Source: an uncultured Clostridia bacterium
GTDB lineage: Bacteria > Bacillota > Clostridia > TANB77 > CAG-508
Length of the DNA: 30,607 nucleotides
Reading direction: 5' to 3'
Assembly (NCBI GenBank): GCA_934169775.1
Contig: CAKPOI010000015.1
Span: 1-30,607, forward strand
The position numbers were made by a program, and so were the translations under genes. Positions 1 through 6,249 of this stretch are shown here, in pieces (position 1 is the stretch's first letter; every line of letters begins with the position of its first letter). Below the pieces are notes generated by a model that made no database searches, was not told the origin of the DNA, and saw only the letters and a list, made by a program, of their open reading frames with translations.

Positions 1-64
1 AAGCATTCCTACTTTGTATATATTTTTTTTACAACTAAATTATATAATAAGGAATGCTTTTTTT
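1..64 (+). terminator. Probable Rho-independent terminator of an upstream gene
   Basis: A 10-bp inverted repeat (AAGCATTCCT at 1-10, AGGAATGCTT at 50-59) is followed by a run of T to 64. The 39-nt loop is long but very AT-rich and could pair further. It probably ends transcription of a gene lying left of the window. Confidence 0.6.
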
Positions 65-101
65 CAATACATGTATGAAAATGATGAGAATAAAAAATAA
101 G

Positions 102-146
102 AAAAATAAAAACTTAAGCAAGTAATATGTCTAAGTTTTCATTTTT
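102..146. other. AT-rich stem-loop of unknown role
   Basis: AAAACTTA (109-116) pairs with TAAGTTTT (132-139). The stem extends by AAAAAT (102-107) with ATTTTT (141-146) after one mismatch. There is no clear T-run after it, so it is not called a terminator. The rest of 65-185 holds nothing recognisable. Confidence 0.3.
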
Positions 147-185
147 GAAAAAGTGTCCGGATATAAGAAAAAAACATAAAAAAGA

Positions 186-214
186 TTGACAAAAACAAAA
201 GTAATAGGTAAAAT
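186..214 (+). promoter_or_regulatory. Sigma-A type promoter for the first variable-protein gene
   Basis: A perfect -35 TTGACA (186-191) is separated by 17 bp from a -10 TAAAAT (209-214). Transcription would start near 221 and give an unusually long leader of about 295 nt before the ATG at 516. This is one of the best consensus promoters in the window. Confidence 0.7.
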
Positions 215-221
215 AAATACA

Positions 222-515
222 TATTGTATCCACTAGAGATACAAAACACATATTGAAAAAGAAAAGCAACAAAGGAAAAGGCTAGATAGCATGAACATTG
301 AAAAGCAAATATAAATTTTAGAGTTTTATAACTTTATAGGAAAAAAGTTTATGCTATAAATAGCCTAAGAAACAAAAAGAAAAAAAGAGTAATATGCAAA
401 AATACAGTAAAAAAGTATAATAAAAAAATATGTGTAAATAATAACCAAAGAAATAAAAGATAAAGGCAAAAACAAAAAGGAAAACTTTATCTAAAAAAGA
501 AAGGGAGGATAACAG
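222..515 (+). promoter_or_regulatory. Long structured 5' leader of the first variable-protein gene
   Basis: The leader contains a hairpin TTGTATC (224-230)/GATACAA (238-244). It also has a long-range stem: GGCTA (280-284) with TAGCC (361-365), enclosing ATAGCAT (286-292) with ATGCTAT (351-357). The remainder (366-500) is an A-rich unstructured stretch leading to the ribosome binding site AAGGGAGG at 501-508. I tried to match it to known riboswitch classes, including the c-di-GMP types, and found no conserved core. Its function is unknown. Confidence 0.4.
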
Positions 516-1940
516 ATGAAGATACAAGACAGAATAAAAATGAAAACAAAAAGCAATAAAGGTATAACTCTAATAGCATTAGTAATTACAATCATTGTAC
601 TTTTAATACTTGCTGGAGTAACAATAGCAGCACTAAGTGGAGATAACGGAATATTAAAAAGAGCAACAGAAGCAAAAGAACAAACAAATCAAAAAAATGA
701 TGAAGAAACAGAAAAATTAGCAGGATATGAAAGTACAATAGACCAATATGCAAATGGAGCAACAGGTGGTTCTGGAAACGGAGGCCAAGGAGGCTCTGGA
801 GGAGGAACAGGAACAAATTTTACAAATGTAAATGCAGCAGATTCAAATCCAGCAGGAGTAGTGCCTGAGAATTCAACAGTAGTAGAAGCAGATGCAAGTA
901 AAGGAATAGTAATAAAAGATAAAAATAATAATGAATGGGTATGGATAGAAGTACCAAAAACAACAGTATTTACAGGCTTAACAATAGATACAACAGGAAC
1001 ATTAACAGAACAAAATTATACAGATATAAAAAATAAATTAATAGCATATGCAGGAGTATATAGAAAAGGAGCAGCAACACAAAGTTGTAATTGGGCAGAT
1101 GAATGGTATGCAGAAGAAGGATATACATTATTAACAGGAAGTACATCTAATTTAACAGAAGTACAAAAAGCTTTAACAAATGGATGTGGATTAACATATG
1201 ATGAATATAAAGCAGTATACCAAAAAATGTTAAAAAGTGTATATACTTATGGAGGATTCTGGATAGGAAGATATGAAGCAGGAATAGAAGGAAGTATAAA
1301 TGATTTGAATAAAGCAAGGACAAGGTCATCAGACAGAATAACAATAGGAACATCACCCAAAGCCATAAGTCAAAAAGATGCAATACCATATAACTATGTA
1401 TGCTGTAGTGAAGCTCAAGCTTTAGCAAAAGAAATGACACCAAATAGTAATTATACAAGTAGTTTAATGTTTGGAATCCAATGGGATTTGGTGTGTAAAT
1501 ATTTAGAGATAAAAGGTGGATTATCAGTAGCAGATATAAATTCGAATAGCACAAGTTGGGGAAACTATGAAAATGCAAAAATAGAAAATGTAAAATCTGG
1601 AAAATATGCTATATTAGATACAAATACAGGGAATTTAGGAATATGGAATAAAATAGTAGAAACATATACAAAGCCAAATACAAGTCCAGATAATTATACA
1701 CTATTAAGCACGGGAGTAACAGATTATACAAAAAAGATGAATATATATGATTTTGCAGGAAATGAAAGGGAATGGACATTGGAAAATACTTTCGGCATCG
1801 AATATCCTTGCGTCAGCAGGGGAGGCCTTTACTACTATACAGGTTCTGACTATCCAGCCTCTAGCCGCAATAGCAATAGCAATAGCACGACGACTGGCAG
1901 CCTCGATGATATCGGTTTTAGGTGTGCACTTTATAAGTAA
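516..1940 (+). CDS. Pilin-like anchored FGE/C-type-lectin-fold protein with a DGR-type variable C-terminus
   Basis: A 474-residue protein. Residues 16-40 form a class III-like leader, KGITLIALVIT plus a hydrophobic helix. It resembles a type IV prepilin cleavage site, but Ala replaces the usual Glu at +5. A charged helical stretch follows (about 48-78), then a Gly-rich linker at 81-100 that the second paralogue lacks, then a formylglycine-generating-enzyme/SUMF1-like C-type-lectin domain. Landmarks are WVWIEVP, GGFWIGRYEAG and NIYDFAGNE.EWT, ending in RGG...GFR..LY. The start is fixed by AAGGGAGG seven bases upstream. This fold is the common scaffold of DGR-diversified proteins, and its last ~50 residues have the codon signature of such a region. 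A surface ligand-binding role is inferred; enzymatic FGE activity is unlikely. It is paralogous to the gene at 3397. Confidence 0.8.
   Translation: MKIQDRIKMKTKSNKGITLIALVITIIVLLILAGVTIAALSGDNGILKRATEAKEQTNQKNDEETEKLAGYESTIDQYANGATGGSGNGGQGGSGGGTGTNFTNVNAADSNPAGVVPENSTVVEADASKGIVIKDKNNNEWVWIEVPKTTVFTGLTIDTTGTLTEQNYTDIKNKLIAYAGVYRKGAATQSCNWADEWYAEEGYTLLTGSTSNLTEVQKALTNGCGLTYDEYKAVYQKMLKSVYTYGGFWIGRYEAGIEGSINDLNKARTRSSDRITIGTSPKAISQKDAIPYNYVCCSEAQALAKEMTPNSNYTSSLMFGIQWDLVCKYLEIKGGLSVADINSNSTSWGNYENAKIENVKSGKYAILDTNTGNLGIWNKIVETYTKPNTSPDNYTLLSTGVTDYTKKMNIYDFAGNEREWTLENTFGIEYPCVSRGGLYYYTGSDYPASSRNSNSNSTTTGSLDDIGFRCALYK
1785..1940 (+). other. Candidate DGR variable region VR1 (residues 424-474)
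   Basis: From codon 424 the gene switches from almost uniform A/T third positions to many NNC/NNT codons: TTC GGC ATC, GTC AGC, CTT TAC TAC TAT, AGC, an alternating AAT/AGC run, then GGC AGC CTC GAT GAT ATC. All are reachable from AAC or AAT by changing only the adenines. I count eight CpG dinucleotides between about 1792 and 1914, while the preceding kilobase has very few. The segment covers the ligand-binding face of the C-type-lectin fold (RGG...GFR). No template repeat is visible in the window. Confidence 0.65.
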
Positions 1941-1961
1941 TGCTGAGAGCTAAAGCCGTGA

Positions 1962-2040
1962 TTATAAAATAGGCGAGAGAGTCATTTTATAACCGGTAAA
2001 TTGAATACAAGTCCCTCTAGCGAATGAAATACGCTAGAGG
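1962..2040 (+). other. Paired hairpins just downstream of VR1
   Basis: Two perfect 9-bp stems follow the stop codon: TTATAAAAT (1962-1970)/ATTTTATAA (1984-1992) with a 13-nt loop, and CCTCTAGCG (2014-2022)/CGCTAGAGG (2032-2040) with a 9-nt loop. Neither has a T-run, so they are not terminators. Hairpins shortly after the variable region are known to aid DGR homing in the Bordetella phage system. An IS605-type guide-RNA remnant is another possibility. The stretch 2041-2135 has no gene and only weak further pairing. Confidence 0.4.
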
Positions 2041-2135
2041 CAGGTGAAAAATTTAATGAGGCAGTTTGAATAGTAGAGTTGTCTATTAAACGTAAGCAGA
2101 AAGGTACTTATATCAGGACACAATTCTAGTTAAAT

Positions 2136-2169
2136 AAAAAACGTAAAAAATAAAATTTTTACGTTTTTT
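2136..2169 (+). terminator. Rho-independent terminator
   Basis: A 14-bp stem, AAAAAACGTAAAAA (2136-2149)/TTTTTACGTTTTTT (2156-2169), with a 6-nt loop. The T-run is built into the 3' arm. It ends the transcript of the first variable-protein gene and its structured 3' region. Confidence 0.7.
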
Positions 2170-2183
2170 ATTGGGCTTATGAA

Positions 2184-2206
2184 AACCCCGTGTTATACAC
2201 GGGGTT
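2184..2206 (+). repeat. IS left-end hairpin
   Basis: AACCCCGTGT (2184-2193) pairs with ACACGGGGTT (2197-2206) around a TAT loop. It matches the right-end hairpin except at the middle base pair and loop, as expected of IS200/IS605 transposase binding sites. Confidence 0.75.
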
Positions 2207-2237
2207 CTAAAAGCTTCTAGCTATGAGTAGAAAAAAG

Positions 2238-2295
2238 CCTCCTTTTTGATATAATAGATGTGGTAGCCAACCGCAAATAAAATAAAAAAAGGAGG
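2238..2295 (+). promoter_or_regulatory. Anti-Shine-Dalgarno stem in the tnpA leader
   Basis: CCTCCTTTTT (2238-2247) is perfectly complementary to the tnpA ribosome binding region AAAAAGGAGG (2286-2295). The 10-bp stem would sequester it. Salmonella IS200 is known to keep its transposase almost silent with a leader hairpin of this kind. The loop carries GCCAACCGC (2266-2274), whose exact complement GCGGTTGGC occurs just after the gene (2825-2833). Confidence 0.55.
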
Positions 2296-2303
2296 ATCTT
2301 GTC

Positions 2304-2810
2304 ATGAAAGACAATAATAGTTTAGCACACAGCACATGGAATTGCAAATATCATTTGGTATTTGCACCAAAGTACAGAAGAATGCAAATATACGGACAGA
2401 TAAGAAAAGATATAGGAGTAATATTAAGACGATTATGCGAGCAAAAAGGAATAGAAATAATAGAGGCAGAATTATGTCCAGACCATATACATATGCTTGT
2501 TAGTATTCCGCCAAAGTATAGTGTTGCAAGTATAATGGGATAGTTAAAAGGAAAAAGTAGTTTGATGATATTTGACAGACATGCAAATTTAAAGTATAAA
2601 TATGGAAATAGGCACTTTTGGTGTCAAGGCTATTATGTAGATACAGTAGGCAAAAATAAAAAAGTAATAGAAGAATACATAAAAAAACAACTACAAGAAG
2701 ATATAGCAACAGATCAAATAAGTATAAAAGAATATGTAGACCAATTTGAAAAAGAAGAAAAAGATAAAGAAAGAAAAATAAAAAAAGGGTTAGGACCACT
2801 TAAGTGGTAG
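2304..2810 (+). pseudogene. tnpA: IS200-family Y1 transposase TnpA, interrupted by an in-frame TAG
   Basis: The HUH single-strand transposase is recognisable across one reading frame. It starts LAHSTWNCKYHLVFAPKYRR, has the metal-binding His-Ile-His at residues 61-63, and GYYVDTVGKN with the nucleophile tyrosine near 110-111. Codon 80 is TAG (2541-2543) where the family usually has Tyr (MGYLKGKSS), so a single TAT-to-TAG change explains it. The frame then continues to 2810 without other damage, so the mutation looks recent. TAG ends other genes here, so recoding is unlikely. The C-terminus is also atypical, with a Lys/Glu-rich tail. The stop codon overlaps a 14-bp palindrome (2795-2808). Confidence 0.85.
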
Positions 2811-2853
2811 CCTGAGAAAAAAATGCGGTTGGCAAACTGTTCAGTAGGGATTA

Positions 2854-2918
2854 AGCCCAGAAAAGCCAGAAGAAAAGCCTTCTGGGCTAAGAACAAACCA
2901 CGTGTTTTACACGTGGTT
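2854..2918 (+). repeat. IS right-end structures
   Basis: A 9-bp stem AGCCCAGAA (2854-2862)/TTCTGGGCT (2880-2888) precedes the subterminal right-end hairpin AACCACGTGT (2896-2905)/ACACGTGGTT (2909-2918) with a TTT loop. The second is the counterpart of the left-end hairpin and marks the transposase recognition site. Confidence 0.65.
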
Positions 2919-2920
2919 AT

Positions 2921-3396
2921 GATTTTTAAGTATACAAAATCAGATTAACAACAACGAAAGCAATGTTAATATATACAACTATTTTTTATATATTCAAAAT
3001 TTTTTATACTTGTGTTCTTTATGAAATGTAATTATTACTTCTTAATTATTTTTAAACAAGCTAAAAAAGTGCACTTTTAGAATTTACACAGTTAAGTTTA
3101 GACTCTCTGAAGAAACTTTTTGAAAGTTTTTAGAAGATTAATTGAATTTCAGTGTATTGATAATAAGAATTTTTCAAAAAGTAATATTAATTTTCAAGCT
3201 TGAATTAAAATATGTACTTAAATTTATAGCATATACCAACAAAAAATGCAATAGCAAAAGTTGGCAAAATTTTAAAAAAAGATGTATAAAATATTGCTAA
3301 ACAGTTAATACTGTAAGTGAATCTGATTTTTTACATTTTTGTTAAGCTTGAAACTTAATAAAAAATAATAAATAAAGAACAAAGGAGGATTTTTAG
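2921..3396 (+). promoter_or_regulatory. Gene-free leader of the second variable-protein gene with a candidate promoter
   Basis: This stretch holds no gene. The best promoter I can see is TTGGCA (3261-3266), 18 bp, TATAAA (3285-3290), with TG just before the -10, giving a leader of about 100 nt. The ribosome binding site AAAGGAGG lies at 3381-3388. No convincing stem-loop or terminator is visible in 2921-3260. Confidence 0.4.
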
Positions 3397-4653
3397 ATGA
3401 GAAAAGGAAAAAATGAGAAGGGAATTACATTAATAGCATTAGTTATTACAGTCATTGTACTTTTAATCCTTGCAGGAATAACAATAGCAGCACTAAGTGG
3501 AGATAATGGAATACTAACAATGTCAAAAGAGGCAAAAGAAAAAACTAAGCAAGCTCAAAAAGAAGAAGAAAAAACTTTATCAAATATGGAAAATATATTA
3601 GGTATTTATAATTTTAAAAATATAAATACTGCAGATACAAATCCAGAAGAAGCAGTACCAGAAAATTCAATAATATTAGAAGATGATACAAACAATGGAA
3701 TAGTAATAAAAGATAAAAACAATAATGAATGGGTATGGATAGAAGTACCAAAAGCAACAGTATTTGTAGATTTAACAATAGATACAACAAAAGAATTAAC
3801 AGAACAAAACTATACAGATATAAAAAATAAACTAATAGAATATGCAGCAACATACAGAGAAGGAAAATTAGGACAAGGGAGGTACTGGACAGATGAATGG
3901 TACGAAGGATGTGGATTAACATCAGAAGAATATACAGCAATATATCAAAAAATGTTAAAAAGTATATATAGCTATGGTGGATTTTGGATTGGAAGATATG
4001 AAGCAGGAATAGAAGGAAGTATAGAAGATATATCAAAAGCAAGAACAGAACATACAGATATTGTAATAGGAACATCACCGAAAGCAATAAGTCAAAAAGA
4101 CGCAATACCATATAACTGGGTATACTGTGGCGAAGCCCAAGCATTAGCAAAAGAAATGACGCCAGATAGTAATTATACAAGTAGTTTAATGTTTGGAATC
4201 CAATGGGATTTAGTTTGCAAATTCTTAGAAGTAAAAGGCGGAATGGCAACAGCAGATATAAATTCAAATAGTACAAGTTGGGGAAATTATAATAATGCAA
4301 GAATTGAAAATATAACAACAGGGAAATATGCTATATATGATGGAACAACATTAGGAGCATGGACCAAAATTTCAGGTTCATATACAAAGCAAGATTCGGG
4401 AAATGATTATAAAACTTTACTAAGTACAGGAATATCAGATTATACAAAAAAGATGAATATATACGATTTTGCAGGAAATGAATGGGAATGGACTTTGGAA
4501 CATGCTACTTCACACAGTGGATATCATTGTGCTGATAGGGGAGGTAGTAGCAACAATGCTGGATCGAGCGATCCTACATCTGAACGTGTTAGCGACATTA
4601 CGACTTACAGCTTCGAAAACGTTGGTTTTCGTACTACACTTTATGTAAATTAA
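3397..4653 (+). CDS. Second pilin-like FGE/C-type-lectin-fold protein with a DGR-type variable C-terminus
   Basis: A 418-residue paralogue of the protein at 516. It has the same pilin-like start (KGITLIALVIT, candidate cleavage after Gly9, Ala instead of Glu at +5), a hydrophobic helix to about residue 33, then a Lys/Glu-rich helix. It lacks the Gly-rich linker and a short insertion present in the first copy. The constant part of the lectin domain is very similar: WVWIEVPK, GGFWIGRYEAGIEGS, SLMFGIQWDLVCK, NIYDFAGNEWEWTLE. The two proteins diverge abruptly after TLE, then share only RGG, GS, GF and LY anchors. AAAGGAGG lies eight bases before the ATG. The domain is known as a DGR-diversified scaffold; surface binding is inferred. 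Confidence 0.8.
   Translation: MRKGKNEKGITLIALVITVIVLLILAGITIAALSGDNGILTMSKEAKEKTKQAQKEEEKTLSNMENILGIYNFKNINTADTNPEEAVPENSIILEDDTNNGIVIKDKNNNEWVWIEVPKATVFVDLTIDTTKELTEQNYTDIKNKLIEYAATYREGKLGQGRYWTDEWYEGCGLTSEEYTAIYQKMLKSIYSYGGFWIGRYEAGIEGSIEDISKARTEHTDIVIGTSPKAISQKDAIPYNWVYCGEAQALAKEMTPDSNYTSSLMFGIQWDLVCKFLEVKGGMATADINSNSTSWGNYNNARIENITTGKYAIYDGTTLGAWTKISGSYTKQDSGNDYKTLLSTGISDYTKKMNIYDFAGNEWEWTLEHATSHSGYHCADRGGSSNNAGSSDPTSERVSDITTYSFENVGFRTTLYVN
4501..4650 (+). other. Candidate DGR variable region VR2 (residues 369-418)
   Basis: Starting at CAT GCT ACT, the codons become typical of mutated AAC/AAT: AGT AGC AAC AAT GCT, AGC GAT, GTT AGC GAC ATT, TAC AGC TTC, AAC GTT. Eight CpG dinucleotides fall between 4564 and 4630, against very few in the rest of the gene. 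Amino acids at these sites differ from those in VR1, while RGG, Pro, GF and LY are kept. At nucleotide level VR1 and VR2 also differ at non-adenine-explainable sites near the end, so they may derive from different templates. Confidence 0.6.
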
Positions 4654-4681
4654 ACAATTGATATATTTTTTAGAAAATCTA

Positions 4682-4710
4682 TTGTAAAAATAAAAAAAAT
4701 ATGATAAACT
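4682..4710 (+). promoter_or_regulatory. Candidate promoter of the pheST T-box transcript
   Basis: TTGTAA (4682-4687), 17 bp, TAAACT (4705-4710) lies just upstream of the T-box leader and after the stop of the second variable-protein gene. The -10 is weak; TATGAT at 4700 is an alternative. Confidence 0.35.
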
Positions 4711-4729
4711 AAAGCAAACAAATTAAAAA

Positions 4730-5007
4730 GCAAAGTACATTTATGAAAAAATATCAAACAGAGAAAATAGCCAAGGCTGGAAGCTATTAGATATCATAAA
4801 TCGAAAATTCACTTTTTATGTCTTTTTCTGAAATCGAAAGAAGAAAATAGGAAAAAGCGGATAAGTCCGTTAAAGCTGTAAAGAGGTTAGCAAACAAAAA
4901 TAAAAGATATAAAAAATGCTAATAAAAATAGGTGGTACCGCGAAAAAATCGCCCTATGTAAACAGGATATACTAAAAAAGTATATACAAAGTTTACATAG
5001 GGTTTTT
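4730..5007 (+). promoter_or_regulatory. T-box riboswitch of the phenylalanyl-tRNA synthetase operon
   Basis: The antiterminator T-box core GGTGGTACCGCG lies at 4931-4942. It is followed by an intrinsic terminator whose arms are CCCTATGTAAAC (4952-4963) and GTTTACATAGGG (4991-5002), with T5 after. Upstream GGCTGGAAGC is typical of the Stem I region. A TTC at 4808-4810, flanked by A residues, is a candidate Phe specifier. Uncharged tRNA-Phe would stabilise the antiterminator and allow pheS-pheT transcription. The class is certain from the core motif and gene; the specifier position is inferred. Confidence 0.88.
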
Positions 5008-5115
5008 GAATTGAAAAAATATGTCGACAGCTACACTTAATTATTAAGCACTATATCAAAGTAAAACTTTTGGTATTACTACATATAAAAAATAAAAAGA
5101 AAGGGTTGAAGTTTA

Positions 5116-6135
5116 ATGAAAGAAAAAATTGAGCAAATCAAAACAAAATCAATTAAAGAAATTGAAAAAGCAGAAACACAAAAAGAATTAGCAGAAGCAA
5201 AAGTAAAATACCTAGGAAAAAAAGGAGAATTAACTTTAGTATTAAGAGAAATGGGAAAACTAACACCAGAAGAAAGGCCAATAATGGGAAAAATGGTAAA
5301 TGAAGTAAGAGACATATTAGAAGAAGAATTTGACAAAAAAGAAAAAGAACTAAAATCAAAAGAATTACAAAAAAGGTTAGAAACAGAAAACATAGATGTA
5401 ACAGAGCCAAGCAAAAAAACTGAATTAGGTTCAATACATCCAATAACACAAATAATAAAAGAAGTAGAAGAAATCTTTTTAGGAATGGGATATCAAATAG
5501 CAGATGGGCCAGAGGTAGAAAAAACATTCTATAACTTTGACCAATTAAATGCACCAGTAGATCACCCATCAAGAGACTTACAAGACACATTTTATATAAC
5601 AGATGACATAATATTAAGAAGCCAAACATCACCAGTACAAGCAAGAGTAATGGAAAGCCAAAAACCACCAATAAAAATAATATGTCCAGGGACAGTATAT
5701 CGTTCAGATGAAGTAGATGCAACACACTCACCAGTATTCCATCAAATAGAAGGACTTGTAATAGACAAAAATATTTCAATGACAGACTTAAAAGGAACAT
5801 TAGAAATGTTTGCTAAAAAATGTTTAGGAGAAAACACAAAAATAAGATTCAGGCCACATCATTTCCCATTTACAGAACCATCAGCAGAAGCAGATGTATC
5901 ATGCTTTGTATGTGGAGGAAAAGGATGCAAAGTATGTAAAGGAGAAGGTTGGATAGAACTATTAGGATGTGGAATGGTACACCCAAATGTATTAAGAAAT
6001 TGTGGAATAAATCCAGACGAATATTCAGGATTTGCATTCGGATTTGGAGTAGAAAGAATAGCGATGGCAAAATTCGGAATAGATGATTTACGTTTATTGT
6101 TTGAAAATGACGTAAGATTCTTAAAACAATTTTAG
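5116..6135 (+). CDS. pheS: Phenylalanine--tRNA ligase alpha subunit
   Basis: A 339-residue class II synthetase subunit that activates Phe and charges tRNA-Phe as an alpha2-beta2 enzyme with PheT in the cytoplasm. The N-terminal ~90 residues form the Lys/Glu-rich coiled-coil arm that binds tRNA. The catalytic domain shows RSQTSPVQARVM, the motif 2 region with VFHQIEGLVID, the Cys-rich CFVCGGKGCKVCKGEGW segment found in many bacterial PheS proteins, and motif 3 GFGVERIAMAKFGIDDLR near the end. The length is normal. It is the first gene after the T-box leader, with an AGAAAGGG site about 11 bases upstream, and pheT follows 114 bases later. Confidence 0.96.
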   Translation: MKEKIEQIKTKSIKEIEKAETQKELAEAKVKYLGKKGELTLVLREMGKLTPEERPIMGKMVNEVRDILEEEFDKKEKELKSKELQKRLETENIDVTEPSKKTELGSIHPITQIIKEVEEIFLGMGYQIADGPEVEKTFYNFDQLNAPVDHPSRDLQDTFYITDDIILRSQTSPVQARVMESQKPPIKIICPGTVYRSDEVDATHSPVFHQIEGLVIDKNISMTDLKGTLEMFAKKCLGENTKIRFRPHHFPFTEPSAEADVSCFVCGGKGCKVCKGEGWIELLGCGMVHPNVLRNCGINPDEYSGFAFGFGVERIAMAKFGIDDLRLLFENDVRFLKQF

Positions 6136-6249
6136 GTAACAGCAAAGCAATAAACAACATTATAATATTTAAAGAAAAGAACGCGATAGTTTGAAAGTAT
6201 TCAAAACTTTCAAAACCATGTGTACCTTAAAAGAAAGGAATGTAAGAAA

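Larger units (their letters stand above)
2181..2920 (+). mobile_element. IS200-type insertion sequence, about 0.74 kb, probably inactive
   Basis: A single Y1-transposase gene is flanked by two matching subterminal imperfect palindromes, 2184-2206 on the left and 2896-2918 on the right. Both have 10-bp stems with 3-nt loops and a shared core (AACC.CGTGT...ACACG.GGTT). This is the IS200/IS605 architecture: no terminal inverted repeats and hairpin ends recognised as single strands. No accessory tnpB is present. The exact ends are uncertain; TTAT lies just before the left hairpin and TTATGA just after the right one. The transposase gene carries a nonsense codon, so the copy can probably move only if supplied in trans. 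It sits between the two variable-protein genes. Confidence 0.8.

Noticed and set aside
222..515. c-di-GMP or other known riboswitch
   Set aside because: I found none of the conserved core sequences of the known classes; only generic stem-loops are present.
1747..1953. Alternative-frame protein covering VR1 on the plus strand
   Set aside because: It overlaps the variable region in another frame, starts within the lectin domain without a ribosome binding site and resembles no family.
1941..2172. DGR template repeat
   Set aside because: The sequence does not align with either variable region, and it lacks the expected AAC/AAT-rich copy of the RGG...GFR segment.
2304..2810. Recoded TAG as sense codon in tnpA
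   Set aside because: TAG serves as the normal stop of several genes here (pheS, efp, spoVS), and there is no suppressor tRNA or recoding signal. A point mutation is simpler.
516..4653. True formylglycine-generating enzymes activating sulfatases
   Set aside because: There is no sulfatase nearby, the region after the signature is hypervariable, and a pilin-like anchor is present. The fold is used here as a scaffold.
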